DNA of 41,874 nucleotides from Pseudomonadota bacterium (GTDB lineage: Bacteria > Pseudomonadota > Gammaproteobacteria > Acidiferrobacterales > UBA6901): positions 1 through 41,874 of the forward strand of contig JAJYEE010000021.1 of NCBI GenBank assembly GCA_021790335.1, in the 5' to 3' direction. A model generated the notes under the pieces. That model did no database searches, was not told the origin of the DNA, and saw only the letters and a program-made list of their open reading frames with translations. Position 1 is the stretch's first letter. Every line of letters starts with the position of its first letter. Below are positions 15,911-26,400 of the stretch, one piece after another. The translations under genes and the position numbers were made by a program.

Positions 15911-17218
15911 TCATGGCAGGAAATTCGCCGCCGAAGGACGGATATCGGGAATTGACGCAATCAAGGCACCCCCGCACAGCACGTAGGCGGCCAGCGCCAT
16001 GACTGCCACCTGATAGCCGAATATCCTCTCCCCCAGCACCGTCAGAATAAACGACCAGGTGGCATCCCCCAGTACGCTTGCCGTGCGTCCGGAAAGATTA
16101 TAGAGCCCCCAGAACTCGCCGGATTTCTCGACCGGAGTCAAGGCGGTCAGAAATACGCGGCTGGAGGTCCAGACCCCGGCAAGCCCGATGCCGGCGAGCG
16201 GTGCGACGACCGCGGTGAACAGCTGCTTATCATCCATGTGAAAGACACCCAAATTGAGCGAGCTGCCCGGTCTGATGGCCAGCACCGCGCCAAACAGAAG
16301 CAGCCACACAGCCAGGTCAACGAGCACAGCCCGCTTGGGGCCTATGAGCCGGACGAGGGGGCCGAACAGGAACCAGGCCGAGAGCATTGCAATCACGATG
16401 GCGGGTCCGAAAAGCGCTGCGAGTTCGCCTGCCTGAAAACCCATCACGTTGCGCGAATAAAGTCCCATCAGGGTGATGACCGAGGCGACCGCATTCTCGT
16501 ACAGGAAATCGCCGATCAGAAAACGGAACAGGAAACGGTGCTGGCGCGCTTCACCGAAGGTACGTCGCATCCGGCCATAGGCTGCGGCCAGATCCACCAT
16601 GGGGGAACCACTGCGCACAAAGTCCGGTGCCAGGAACATCGCTGGCATCGCCAGCGCCAGGTAGATCAGCGCCATCGGCAGGAAAACCCGGCCGGCGAGC
16701 GCATCGTTCGGCACCAGGGGACTCAGTGCAAGCATGCACAGCAACGCGCCTCCGTAACCGACCCCCACGGTCATGCTTACCACACTGGAGACATTGCGTT
16801 GGGTGCTCACCGCCGGGGTCATCGCGGTAAAGAAAGTGAATGCCCCGTTGATGCAGATATACGCAACGATGAACAGCAGCATCGCTGCATCGACCGTGCG
16901 CGTCCAGGCAAGGCCGGCGGTCGCCGCAACCGCCGCAAACACGAAGAATCGTAGATACGGCTGACGCCGGCCGCTGTGGTCGGCCGCCGCCCCCAGGACC
17001 GGCGAAACGACTGCAATGATCAGCGCGCCGGTGGTGACCGCCCACCCGAAGTCGGCACCCGTCTCCTTCAGCACTGCCTGCAGGAAGGTCCCGAAATAGG
17101 TCGACACAATGATCAGAGACCAGGAGGAATCGCCCGCTTCGAACAGGGAGTATTTGAAAAGTATCTGCCACCGGGTCATGGGGCGCGCCGGACCCGGCGT
17201 ACGATCATCGTCTGCCAT
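15911..17218 (-). CDS. MFS permease, UMF1/Atg22-like
   Basis: A 435-residue polytopic membrane protein with about twelve hydrophobic helices in two halves. The opening FKYSLFEAGDSSWSLIIVS, the loop AADHSGRRQPYLRF after helices 2-3 and the long mid-protein loop fit the UMF1 (unknown major facilitator) group, bacterial relatives of Atg22-type amino-acid effluxers. The substrate is unknown. I chose ATG 17218, which gives MADDDRTPGP and lies five bases past the stop of the upstream ATPase gene; the frame is open to 17275. The tight spacing suggests co-transcription with the ATPase. Confidence 0.82.
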   Translation of the reverse strand: MADDDRTPGPARPMTRWQILFKYSLFEAGDSSWSLIIVSTYFGTFLQAVLKETGADFGWAVTTGALIIAVVSPVLGAAADHSGRRQPYLRFFVFAAVAATAGLAWTRTVDAAMLLFIVAYICINGAFTFFTAMTPAVSTQRNVSSVVSMTVGVGYGGALLCMLALSPLVPNDALAGRVFLPMALIYLALAMPAMFLAPDFVRSGSPMVDLAAAYGRMRRTFGEARQHRFLFRFLIGDFLYENAVASVITLMGLYSRNVMGFQAGELAALFGPAIVIAMLSAWFLFGPLVRLIGPKRAVLVDLAVWLLLFGAVLAIRPGSSLNLGVFHMDDKQLFTAVVAPLAGIGLAGVWTSSRVFLTALTPVEKSGEFWGLYNLSGRTASVLGDATWSFILTVLGERIFGYQVAVMALAAYVLCGGALIASIPDIRPSAANFLP

Positions 17219-17223
17219 GTCAC

Positions 17224-19980
17224 TCACGGCGACGTCGCTGCTGCGCGACCTTTTAATTTCCTGCGAACGAACCACTTGCGGGACTCCTCCAGAAACACCA
17301 TTCCCGCAGCCAGCGGGATTACAACAAGCCAGACTTCGCGCGCCGGAGGCAGGGTCCCCAGAATAGCGTTACCCCAGCGCGTATAGTCGATGACCAGCAT
17401 CAGCGCAATCTCCAGCGCCACGCCCCAGACTATCAGAGGATTTCCGGAAAATCCTGTCGAAGAAAGCGATCGGGTCGCACTTCGACACAGGAATACGTTT
17501 GCAACCTGCATCACGATGATGGCGCTCAGGCAGGCGGTCGTGGCCTGCCGGTAAAGCGGGTCGCCGTGCGCGAGATCCTGGCCAAACTTCCAGCCGCCCT
17601 TCTCGAGCACGAAGAAAAAAGCGGCCATGGCGCCGGCCGCCTCGACAAGGCCGAGAAACAGATACGCACGCAACGCCAGGGGAAGATTGAGCAGCCGATC
17701 GCCCGCTGAACGCGGGGGCCGGCGCATGACCTGGGGGGCGGGCTTCTCCACCCCCAGGCCCAGGGCGCTGAGCGTATCGGTGCCCATGTCGATCGACAGA
17801 ACCTGGATAGGCGTCAAGGCAAGCGGAACCCCGAACAGCGCGAACGCGAGATAGGGCACCAGCTCGGCAACGTTGTGAGTCAGGATGTAGACCAGAAACC
17901 TGCGAATGTTCTGAAAAACGGCGCGCCCCTCCTCGATGGCATTGACGATGCTCGCAAAATTGTCATCGAGCAACACCATATCGGACGCTTCCTTGGCCAC
18001 GTCCGTGCCGCTGATGCCCATGGCAATGCCGATGTGCGCGCTCTTTAGCGCCGGGGCATCATTCACGCCGTCTCCCGTGACGGCCACGACCTGCCGTTTG
18101 CTTTTCAGCGCCTCGACGATGCGGAGTTTCTGGTCTGCGCCGACCCGGGCAAAGATGATCTCGGCAACATCCAGCGCCATTCGCAGTTCGATCTCGGAGA
18201 GATTGCGTAGCATGTCCCCCGTAATCACGCGCGGAGTGTCCGACCGCACGAGTCCGACCTCGCGCGCAATCGCCACGGCGGTGCGCGGATGATCGCCTGT
18301 AACCATGATCACCCGGATACCGGCCTCCCGGCACCGGCGTATCGCCTCCGGCACTTCCGGACGGGGAGGGTCTTCGAGCCCGACGAGCCCGGCGAAGACA
18401 AGCTCCGCCTCCAGGCGATCGTGCTGCCACGGGGATTCAAGGGTACGGTATGCGAACGCCAGGACCCGCAGACCCTGCTCGGCCATCTCCTCCTGCGCGC
18501 GGATCACTGCATTGCGCAGCTCCGCAGGGAATGGGCGGAGTTCCCCGCCGATCTGGGCCCGGCTGCAGAGCGCCAGGACTTTTTCCGGCGCACCCTTGCA
18601 GAACAGCATGGCGCCATCCGGCGTCTCGTAGACCACCGAAGCCCGCATGCGGTCGGCGTCGAACGGAATCTCGTCCACCCGCTGTCCCGCCGCCACTTCC
18701 ATCTGCGACGTCTGCGCCATTTCGACCAGCGCGATTTCCATGGGATCTCCGAAAAAAACCGTCTTTCCGTTCCGGACACCTTCCTTGAGGTCCTGGCACA
18801 GACGCGCCGCTAAGAAAAACGGCCGGTAGCGCTGCGTCGCGGATTGCGCACGCACGGCCTCCGCCACCGGCACAAACCGGTCTTCCAGAAAAAGCCGCTT
18901 CACCAGCATGCGGTTCTGCGTGATCGTGCCGGTTTTGTCGCTGCAGATGACCGTCGTGGATCCAAGGGTTTCGACCGAGGGGAGGTGGCGGATGAGAACG
19001 TTGCGCCGGGCCATGCGTTGCGTGGCCAGAACGAGCGCCAGGGTGAGTGTCGGAAGCAGCCCTTCCGGCACCATGGCGACGATGATGCCGATGGTGAAAA
19101 TGAAGGCCCGCCAAAAGCGCACGCCGATGGCCCACCAGCTGATCGCAAAGAAGATGCTTCCGATGATCACCGCGAGGACGATGATCATCCGGCTCAGGTG
19201 CGCAACCTCTTTGCGCAGCGGAGAGACGGCCTCTCTGCCGGTTTGCACGAGGTGGGCGATTTTTCCGAACTCGGTATACGCGCCCGTAGCGAATACAACT
19301 GCGGTGGCCTGTCCGGAAACCATGGAGGTGCCGGCAAGCAGGATGTTTTTCCCCCGGGAGATGTCTTCGCCCGGAGCAGCACCGGCTTCACGCACCAGTG
19401 GCAGCGATTCCCCGGTGACCGTAGCGTTGTTGACGCGGACTGCGAAGGCTTCAATGAGCCGGCAGTCGGCCGGAACATGGTCACCCTGTTCCAGCAGAAC
19501 GACATCCCCTGGTACCAGCTGCTCTGCGGGCAGTTGAATTACCACACCCTCGCGCATCACCTTGGTGCCCGGTGGAAGCAGTTTGCGCAACGCGCTGAGC
19601 GTCTGCTCCACGCGATGTTCCTGCCAGAAGGAGAAAGCCCCGCTGACCAGGATGACCGCGATGATGGCGTATCCGAGTTTTGCCATCCCCTGTCCGGGCT
19701 CGTACCATCGGGCCAGAAAGGCGAGTCCTGCGGCAATCCAGAGGATAATTGAAAAGAACTGGGTGAACTCCTTGGCGAAGCGCAACGCCAGCGGTTCGCG
19801 CGCCACCTCTTCGACCCGGTTCGGGCCGTATTCTCCGAGTCTGCGCCGGGCTTCGGCTGCCGTCAGCCCTTGCGCTGTGCTCTTGAGGTTCCGAAGAGCC
19901 TCGTCGACCGGAAGCTGGTGGATTTTCAGTTTGTATGCGGCATCCGCAGACACAGTCTCTGGAGTCTGCAGCTGCGTCAT
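17224..19980 (-). CDS. P2-type cation-transporting ATPase
   Basis: A 918-residue P-type ATPase. The N-terminal cation-ATPase domain (from about residue 25) is followed by helices 1-2, the actuator motif TVTGESLP, the phosphorylation site DKTGTITQNR with Asp348, the nucleotide domain (KGAPEKVL), the hinge MVTGDHPRTA and GDGVNDAPAL, and six C-terminal helices including LSIDMGTDTLSALGLGVEKP. The overall pattern is P2 (Ca2+, Na+/K+-like), not the heavy-metal P1B group, since there is no CPC motif or HMA domain. The ion is uncertain. ATG 19980 has AGGAGG seven bases upstream; the frame is open to 20100. Confidence 0.88.
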   Translation of the reverse strand: MTQLQTPETVSADAAYKLKIHQLPVDEALRNLKSTAQGLTAAEARRRLGEYGPNRVEEVAREPLALRFAKEFTQFFSIILWIAAGLAFLARWYEPGQGMAKLGYAIIAVILVSGAFSFWQEHRVEQTLSALRKLLPPGTKVMREGVVIQLPAEQLVPGDVVLLEQGDHVPADCRLIEAFAVRVNNATVTGESLPLVREAGAAPGEDISRGKNILLAGTSMVSGQATAVVFATGAYTEFGKIAHLVQTGREAVSPLRKEVAHLSRMIIVLAVIIGSIFFAISWWAIGVRFWRAFIFTIGIIVAMVPEGLLPTLTLALVLATQRMARRNVLIRHLPSVETLGSTTVICSDKTGTITQNRMLVKRLFLEDRFVPVAEAVRAQSATQRYRPFFLAARLCQDLKEGVRNGKTVFFGDPMEIALVEMAQTSQMEVAAGQRVDEIPFDADRMRASVVYETPDGAMLFCKGAPEKVLALCSRAQIGGELRPFPAELRNAVIRAQEEMAEQGLRVLAFAYRTLESPWQHDRLEAELVFAGLVGLEDPPRPEVPEAIRRCREAGIRVIMVTGDHPRTAVAIAREVGLVRSDTPRVITGDMLRNLSEIELRMALDVAEIIFARVGADQKLRIVEALKSKRQVVAVTGDGVNDAPALKSAHIGIAMGISGTDVAKEASDMVLLDDNFASIVNAIEEGRAVFQNIRRFLVYILTHNVAELVPYLAFALFGVPLALTPIQVLSIDMGTDTLSALGLGVEKPAPQVMRRPPRSAGDRLLNLPLALRAYLFLGLVEAAGAMAAFFFVLEKGGWKFGQDLAHGDPLYRQATTACLSAIIVMQVANVFLCRSATRSLSSTGFSGNPLIVWGVALEIALMLVIDYTRWGNAILGTLPPAREVWLVVIPLAAGMVFLEESRKWFVRRKLKGRAAATSP

Positions 19981-20289
19981 TGCATGTCCTCCTGAAGCAC
20001 CGGCTCGCAGCGCGCAAGGGTTCCGCGCGGACATATCGGACTCCATGACGGAGCAGCCGATGCGAACGGCGAGAAGTGCGCGACCCTGCGGCCCGGTCAT
20101 CCGTCATCGTGATGTGACGGTTGTTGACCCCACCCATGGCATTCGCAATGGCCGTTCGCGAAACAGATGATATGACTTATATACGGCAGCTGCCAACCTG
20201 GAACATCCGAAGTGGCATTAGTTTAAGTATTCCTTATTTGAAGCAATGAACCGATTTCGCTTACATTTTCAATGAGTCAGTTCGAGTGC

Positions 20290-20319
20290 TTGACACCCGA
20301 AGATATCGAGCGCTATTGT
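20290..20319 (+). promoter_or_regulatory. Candidate promoter of the copper-efflux cluster
   Basis: TTGACA (20290-20295) and TATTGT (20314-20319) are separated by 18 bases. The longer-than-usual spacer resembles MerR/CueR-type promoters, where the regulator twists the DNA, although a clear dyad is not seen. A perfect palindrome GTCAGCTGAC follows at 20341-20350, between the promoter and the start codon. The rest of the 379-base gap between divergent genes (19981-20359) is AT-richer and holds no gene. Confidence 0.45.
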
Positions 20320-20359
20320 CCATCTGTGTTTCAAATCCAGGTCAGCTGACAGCAGGCAG

Positions 20360-20779
20360 ATGAATTCTCCTCTTGCCACAATCCGGCGATCACGCCGTCA
20401 CCCGTTTGTCCTGCTCGGTTGGCTCGCACTCGCCGTCATCGCCCTGTTTCAGCTCTGTTCCGTAGCCGACGCGGCGCCCGCTGCGCGCGCATCAATGCCG
20501 GCGATGGCATCAGGCTGCATGCCCGCAAGCACATCTCATGGCACCAGCCTGCCGATGTGCTGTTTCCCGGGGCATATGGAAGTCTGCACTGGCCAATTCA
20601 TGACCACTGACGCCAATCTGGCGCCAGCCCCCAGCGGTGTGCTGGCGGCTCTTCCCGTTTCAGCGACCCTCGCCGTTCGCCTGCCACGGCAAACCGGACG
20701 CCTGCTGCTCGCACCGGACCGCCTTCGAATACGCACCCCCCTGCCGCTATACCTGCTTCACGGCCGTTTCCTGATTTAA
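20360..20779 (+). CDS. Cys/Met/His-rich membrane-anchored or exported protein heading the cus cluster
   Basis: A 139-residue protein with one hydrophobic segment (about residues 16-33), a signal peptide or an anchor. Behind it is a short region with many soft-metal ligands: Met46, Met49, Cys53, Met54, His60, Met66, Cys67, Cys68, His72, Met73 and Cys76. The tail ends in PLPLYLLHGRFLI, an ending I associate with small proteins often found ahead of copper-exporter operons. It is the first gene of the cluster, 71 bases before cusC. A periplasmic copper-binding or sensing role is reasonable but unproven. Confidence 0.65.
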   Translation: MNSPLATIRRSRRHPFVLLGWLALAVIALFQLCSVADAAPAARASMPAMASGCMPASTSHGTSLPMCCFPGHMEVCTGQFMTTDANLAPAPSGVLAALPVSATLAVRLPRQTGRLLLAPDRLRIRTPLPLYLLHGRFLI

Positions 20780-20850
20780 CCGATCCTCGTTCGTAACAGA
20801 GCGCGCCGCGCACCTGCGTGGCGTTTCGCTTCGCTGCGTGAGGATCTGTC

Positions 20851-22155
20851 ATGTCGTCTCGATACGTTTGTCGTACGGTTATGCTCGTGACCGCACTGGC
20901 CATGAGCGTTCCGGTGTGGGCGCAGGTCTTGCGGTCCTCCCCTTCCATTCCCCCGCCATTGACTCTGCACGACGCGCAACGGCGGGCTCTTGCCCGCTCG
21001 CCGGCACTGGCTCGGGCACGCGCAGAGATTGAGGCGGGCCGAAGCGAGACGGAATACCGCAGCCAATTACCGGATCCCGTGCTTACGCTGGGTGCGCAGA
21101 ATCTTCCCGCCGACACGCTCGCGCTGGACCAAAGCGGCATGTCCATGCTGGGTATCGGCCTGTCCCAGAAATTTCCTCCGCCCGGAAAGCTCGGGTTGAT
21201 CCACCGGCAACTGGAACGGGACACTGCTGTATTGCACTACCGCATGCAGAATCTCAAGGCCGGGGTCGTGCGCGCGGTACGCCGCGCCTGGCTGGCGCTT
21301 TATTACGACGACCGCGCACTCGACGTTCTCCATGAAAACCAGGCATTGTATCGCCGGATCGAACAGGTCACGCTTGCCCGCTACCGCGCGGGTCGCGGTC
21401 AGGCCGCCGACGTCCTCAAAGCCCGCCTGGCCTCGGATGGCCTGATCGACCAGGAAGACACGTGGCGTTCCAAACGCCGCCAGGCTCAAAGCCGCCTGGC
21501 ACAGTTACTCGATCTGCCGTCTTTTGACGGCATCACAGTCACACAGGCATTTCCTCGCTTGCCTGCGATTCCGCCGTTACAGACATTGCTGGCAAATCTG
21601 GTTCACCATCCCGTCGTGGTCGCTCAAGGAGACGTCATCCGCGCCGCACAGCTCAATGTCGCTGCAGCGCGTCGGGATTTTTATCCGTCCTACGAGATCA
21701 GCGCCAGTTATGCGCATCGTGCCACCCCGGGGGTTCGTGCGCCTAACCTGGTATCCGTTGGCATAAGCCTGAGCCTGCCCCTGTTTCCGGGCCAGCGCCA
21801 GGACGCCCGGCTGCGCCGCCGGGAGGCGCAGACACAGGCCGCGCGCGATCAGCGCGACGACCTGCTGCTGGATCTGCGCCGGCAGGCGCAGTCGCGCTAT
21901 GCGGACTATGATGCCCTCACGCGGCGCATCCAGTTACTGCAGCAAACATTGGTACCGGAAGCCCGAAAGACAGTGGCAGTCAGCCTCTCGGCCTATCGCA
22001 CGGGCACGCTGTCATTGACCGAGGTGCTGCGCGCGCAACGCACCGTACTCAACCAGACGCTTCGACTGTGGTTCTTGAAGACCGACCTGGCACGCGTTAC
22101 TGCCGATCTGGACTACCTGGCGACATCTACCGAGGGGCATTTCCATGCGCACTGA
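20851..22155 (+). CDS. cusC: Outer membrane efflux channel, CusC/TolC family
   Basis: A 434-residue TolC-type protein with a signal peptide ending near VPVWAQ and two repeats of the outer-membrane efflux domain. The first begins at TLHDAQRRALARSPALARAR and the second near NVAAARRDFYPSYEISASYA; both are long heptad-rich helical hairpins with short barrel strands. There is no lipobox cysteine, unlike E. coli CusC. In the tripartite pump it forms the exit duct across the outer membrane. It overlaps the adaptor gene by 11 bases. Confidence 0.9.
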   Translation: MSSRYVCRTVMLVTALAMSVPVWAQVLRSSPSIPPPLTLHDAQRRALARSPALARARAEIEAGRSETEYRSQLPDPVLTLGAQNLPADTLALDQSGMSMLGIGLSQKFPPPGKLGLIHRQLERDTAVLHYRMQNLKAGVVRAVRRAWLALYYDDRALDVLHENQALYRRIEQVTLARYRAGRGQAADVLKARLASDGLIDQEDTWRSKRRQAQSRLAQLLDLPSFDGITVTQAFPRLPAIPPLQTLLANLVHHPVVVAQGDVIRAAQLNVAAARRDFYPSYEISASYAHRATPGVRAPNLVSVGISLSLPLFPGQRQDARLRRREAQTQAARDQRDDLLLDLRRQAQSRYADYDALTRRIQLLQQTLVPEARKTVAVSLSAYRTGTLSLTEVLRAQRTVLNQTLRLWFLKTDLARVTADLDYLATSTEGHFHAH

Positions 22156-23479
22156 GAAAGTCGTGATCATGCTGGGTATCTTTATCGCCGGCGTGGCTGC
22201 CGGGGGCGCCGGGCTCTGGCTGCTCAGACGTACAGATCTGCAGCCGGCGCAGACAGCCGGCGCAAACCGCCTTCACCCTGCCGCACGACGCAAAATCCTG
22301 TACTACCGCGCGCCCATGAACCCGGCTGTTCACTCGCCGGTGCCGATGAAAGACAGCATGGGCATGCCGTATATCCCGGTCTATGCCAAAGCTGCATCCG
22401 GTTCGTCGCAACCGGGACTGATCCGCATCGATCCCCGGGTGGTGCAGAACTTCGGCGTGCAGACAGCGCCGGTGGCCGAGGGCCCCCTGAGCCGCGCGAT
22501 CGATACGGCCGGCACGGTGGCGGTCGACCAGCGCCTTGTCAGCACGCTCAACCCACGGGTGAGCGGATGGCTGATCCATCTGGACACGCGCGCGGTGGGC
22601 GATACCGTTCGCAGTGGTCAAGTGGTGGCCTTGCTTTACTCGCCGCAGCTCTATCAGGCGGAGCGTGACTACCTGTTGCTGCGTGCGGGACGGTCACACG
22701 GTCGGGACGGCGAACACCCGTTGCGCCTGGCGGCGGCGGAGCGGCTGCGCCTGCTTGGGCTGAGCAACGCACAGGTGCGCCGGCTGGCGAAAGAGGGCAA
22801 GGCGCAGTACACCACACCACTGCTGGCCGCCCACGGCGGCGTCGTAACCCGGCTCGGGGCGCACGAAGGCGGGTACGTGACACCGGCGACCTCGCTGTTG
22901 ACGGTCACCGACCTGCGCCGAGTGTGGGTAAACGTGGCGCTCTACCCGGACCAGACGCCGTGGGTGAGGGTGGGCGATACCGCGACGCTGCGCCTGCCTT
23001 CCGTCCCGCGGCGCACGTGGCGCGGGCGCATCAGCTACGTCTACCCCACAGTGAACGATCGCAGCCGCACGGTGACGGCCCGTCTGAGCCTCCGGAATCC
23101 GGATGGCGCGTTACGTCCGGGTCTCTACGCCAGTGTGCGCATCGACACCCGGCCGGTCAATCGAACGCTTTATGTCGCACGTTCAGCGGTGTTGCATGGC
23201 GGCAGTGACGAGGCCTACGTGTTCACCGCGCAGGGGCAGGGGCGTTTCCGGCTGGTGCCGGTGCGCATCGGCATCGAAACATCCGGGTACGCACAGGTCC
23301 TCTCCGGCCTGCGCCGCGGCGAGCGGGTAGTGACCCACGGCCAGTTCATGCTGGACGCCGACGCGCAGATCCAGGGCGTGGCGGCACGCACGAACGGATC
23401 CGTACCGTCCGCTGCTGGCGCAGCGCAGAAGAACATCGGCCCCCAGCCAGGCAGGAACATGCCGGGCGGTGCCCAATGA
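22145..23479 (+). CDS. cusB: RND efflux periplasmic adaptor CusB
   Basis: A 444-residue membrane-fusion protein with an N-terminal anchor (about 6-25). Residues 53-80 are a heavy-metal-binding segment of the form ILYYRAPMNPAVHSPVPMKD followed by SMGMPYIPVYA, which is diagnostic of Cu/Ag adaptors. Next come the barrel-sandwich hybrid (VDQRLVSTLNPRVSGWL), a helical hairpin, the beta-barrel and the membrane-proximal domain. It passes metal to CusA and clamps CusA to CusC. Its ATG lies in the end of cusC, with GAGGGG just upstream, and its stop overlaps cusA by ATGA. Confidence 0.92.
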   Translation: MRTEKVVIMLGIFIAGVAAGGAGLWLLRRTDLQPAQTAGANRLHPAARRKILYYRAPMNPAVHSPVPMKDSMGMPYIPVYAKAASGSSQPGLIRIDPRVVQNFGVQTAPVAEGPLSRAIDTAGTVAVDQRLVSTLNPRVSGWLIHLDTRAVGDTVRSGQVVALLYSPQLYQAERDYLLLRAGRSHGRDGEHPLRLAAAERLRLLGLSNAQVRRLAKEGKAQYTTPLLAAHGGVVTRLGAHEGGYVTPATSLLTVTDLRRVWVNVALYPDQTPWVRVGDTATLRLPSVPRRTWRGRISYVYPTVNDRSRTVTARLSLRNPDGALRPGLYASVRIDTRPVNRTLYVARSAVLHGGSDEAYVFTAQGQGRFRLVPVRIGIETSGYAQVLSGLRRGERVVTHGQFMLDADAQIQGVAARTNGSVPSAAGAAQKNIGPQPGRNMPGGAQ

Positions 23480-26400
23480 TCAAGCGTATCATTGCCTGGT
23501 CGCTGCACAACCGCTTTCTGGTGCTCGCGGGTGCAGTGGCGCTGATCGTCTACGGCCTATTCGCCCTGCGTCGCATCCCGCTCGACGCCCTGCCCAATCT
23601 GTCGGACGTGCAGGTCATCGTCAAGGCCGACTATGCGGGACAGTCCCCACAGGTTGTGCAGAACCAGGTGACCTATCCCCTCACCACGGTCCTGCTGGCA
23701 GTTCCCGGAACAAGCACGGTGCGCGGCTATTCCATGTTCGGTGAGTCCCTGGTGTACGTGATCTTCCAGGGCGGCACCGACCTCTACACGGCGCGCAACC
23801 TGGTGCAGCAGTACCTTAACCAGGTGCAGGGCAAGCTTCCCCGCGGCGTTACTCCCACGCTCGGAGCACCAGCCACGGGGCTCGGATGGGTGTATGAGTA
23901 CGCTCTGGTCGATGCCGGTGGCCGCCACGATCTGGGGGCGCTCACTACCCTGCAAAACTGGTTCCTGCGCTATCAATTGGAACAGATCCCGGGTGTCGCA
24001 ACGGTGGCCACGCTCGGCGGCATGAACCGGGAGTATCAGGTGGACGTGCGACCCAGCCGGCTGCTCGCCTATGGCATTCCTCTGGCGCGCGTGGCGGATA
24101 TGGTGCGTGCTGCGAACGGCGTGACCAGCGGCGGCGTGGTCGACACCGGCGGGGGGTTTTCCTACCTGGTACAGACCAGCAGCCATGGCTACATCCATTC
24201 CCGGCAGGATCTGCGCGATATTCCGCTGGACAGGGGTCCGAGCGGGGTTCCCCTGCGGCTCGGCGACGTTGCCCGAATCCATATGGGGCCCGGTCTGCGT
24301 TACGGGGTAGCGGACCTCGACGGAAAGGGGCAGGTAGTGGGGGGAGTCGTGATCGCCCGCACCAACGCCAATGCCATGCAGGTGATCCGGAACGTACGCG
24401 CGCGAATCCGGGCGCTGCAGAAATCGCTGCCGGCGGGCGTACGCATCGTCACCACCTACGACCGCTCCCACCTGATCCGGCGCACGATTTCCACGCTGCG
24501 CTCCAAGCTGGTGGAGGAATGCCTGGTGGTGGCTTTGGTCTGTGTAGTGTTTCTGTTCCGGCTGCGCTCGGCGCTGGTAGCTATCGTCATGCTCCCGGTC
24601 GGCATCCTGGCGGCGTTCGCCATCATGCAGGCCCAGGGGCTGGGCGCCAATATCATGTCCCTGGGCGGCATTGCCATCGCCATCGGGGCCATGGTGGACG
24701 GCGCCGTGGTCATGATCGAGAACATGCACAAGCACATGGAGTCGCAAGGTCCCGGGGCGGACCCCTGGAGGGTCGCCCTGCTGGCGGCCGAGGAAGTGGG
24801 TCCGTCGCTATTCTTCTCACTGCTGATCATCGCCGTTTCTTTCGTACCCATCTTCGCCCTGCACGGCGAGGAGGGTCGCCTCTTCCGGCCACTGGCGTTC
24901 ACCAAGACCTACGCGATGGCCATGGCCGCCGTGCTTTCGATCACCCTCGTGCCGGTGTTCATGGGCTACCTGATCCGCGGCCGCATCGTTCCCGAGGACA
25001 GGAATCCGCTCAACCGCTGGCTGCATGCTGCCTACGAGCCCGTCGCCCGCTGGGTGTTGCACCACCGCGCCCTGACGCTCGCCGCCGCCGTCGTGCTGCT
25101 GCTGAGCGCGCTGTACCCGGCCGCGCGGCTCGGCAGCGAATTCATGCCGCCCTTGTACGAGGGCAACCTGATGTACATGCCGACCACCGTGCTGCCCAAC
25201 ATCTCAGTCGGAGAAGCGGCCTATCTGCTGCAGCAGACCGACAAGATCATTGCCCGCTTCCCCGAAGTAAAGGAGGTCTTCGGCAAAGCGGGACGGGCCG
25301 ACACTTCGACCGACCCGGCGCCTTTGTCGATGTTCGAAACCGTTATCCGCCTCAAGCCGCGCGCCGACTGGCCGCGCGGAGTAACTTTGAGTGGGCTCAA
25401 GAAAGCCTTGAATCAGTCGGTACGCACGCCGGCGCTGGCCAACGACTGGACCATGCCCATCGCCGCGCGCGTGGACATGCTATCCACCGGCATCCGTACC
25501 CCCGTGGGCATCAAGGTCTACGGCCCGAGTCTTTCCGGCATCCAGCGCCTGGCGATACAAATCGAAAGCGCCATCAAGCACGTGCCCGGCACACGTTCTG
25601 TCTATGCCGCACGCATCGACCAGGGACGTTACATTGTGGCGCACGTGAATCGCGCGGCCGCCGCCCGCTACGGCCTCAGCGTCACCGACGTGGATCGCCT
25701 GGTCAGTACCGGAATCGCGGGTAAAACAGTCACTACGACCGTACAGGGATATGCCCGCTACGCAGTCGTCGTGCGCTATCCCCGGCACCTGCGGCAATCG
25801 CTCTCCGCCCTGGAGGACAGTCTGATCGTCACTCCGGACGGCGAACGCGTCCCGCTGCGCGCAATCGCGCGGGTGGCACGCCAGAATGGTCCCACGGAGA
25901 TCGACACGCAGGGCGGGCAGATGTACGACATTGTCACCATCGATACAGGCAACGTCTCTCTTGCCCGGTATGTCGCGCAGGCCAGGGCGGCCATCGCCAG
26001 GCAGGTGACTATCCCCCCCGGCTACACCGTTCACTGGTCGGGCCAATACCGCTTCTACCAGGAAACCCTCGCCCAGCTCATGGTCATCGTGCCGGTCATG
26101 GTGTTCGTCATTTTCCTGCTGTTGTATCTGAACTTCCGGCGACTGGGAGAGCCCCTCATCATCCTGCTGACCTTGCCTTTCGGTCTGGTAGGCGGCATCT
26201 GGTTCCTGTACCTGCTCGGCTACAAGCTATCGCTGGCCGTCGCGGTGGGATTCATCGCCGCCGCGGGCGTGGCCGCCGAGTTCGGCGTGGTACTGCTCCT
26301 GTATCTCAATCAGGCGTTGACCCGGCGCCGGGAGGAAGGCCGCCTGAGAACCTGGGAGGACGTGCGCGATGCCGTGATCGAGGGCACCACACGCCGGCTG

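Noticed and set aside
23557-24747. A 396-codon minus-strand open frame inside cusA
   Set aside because: Antisense shadow of a well-conserved RND pump; His/Asp-rich without any domain.
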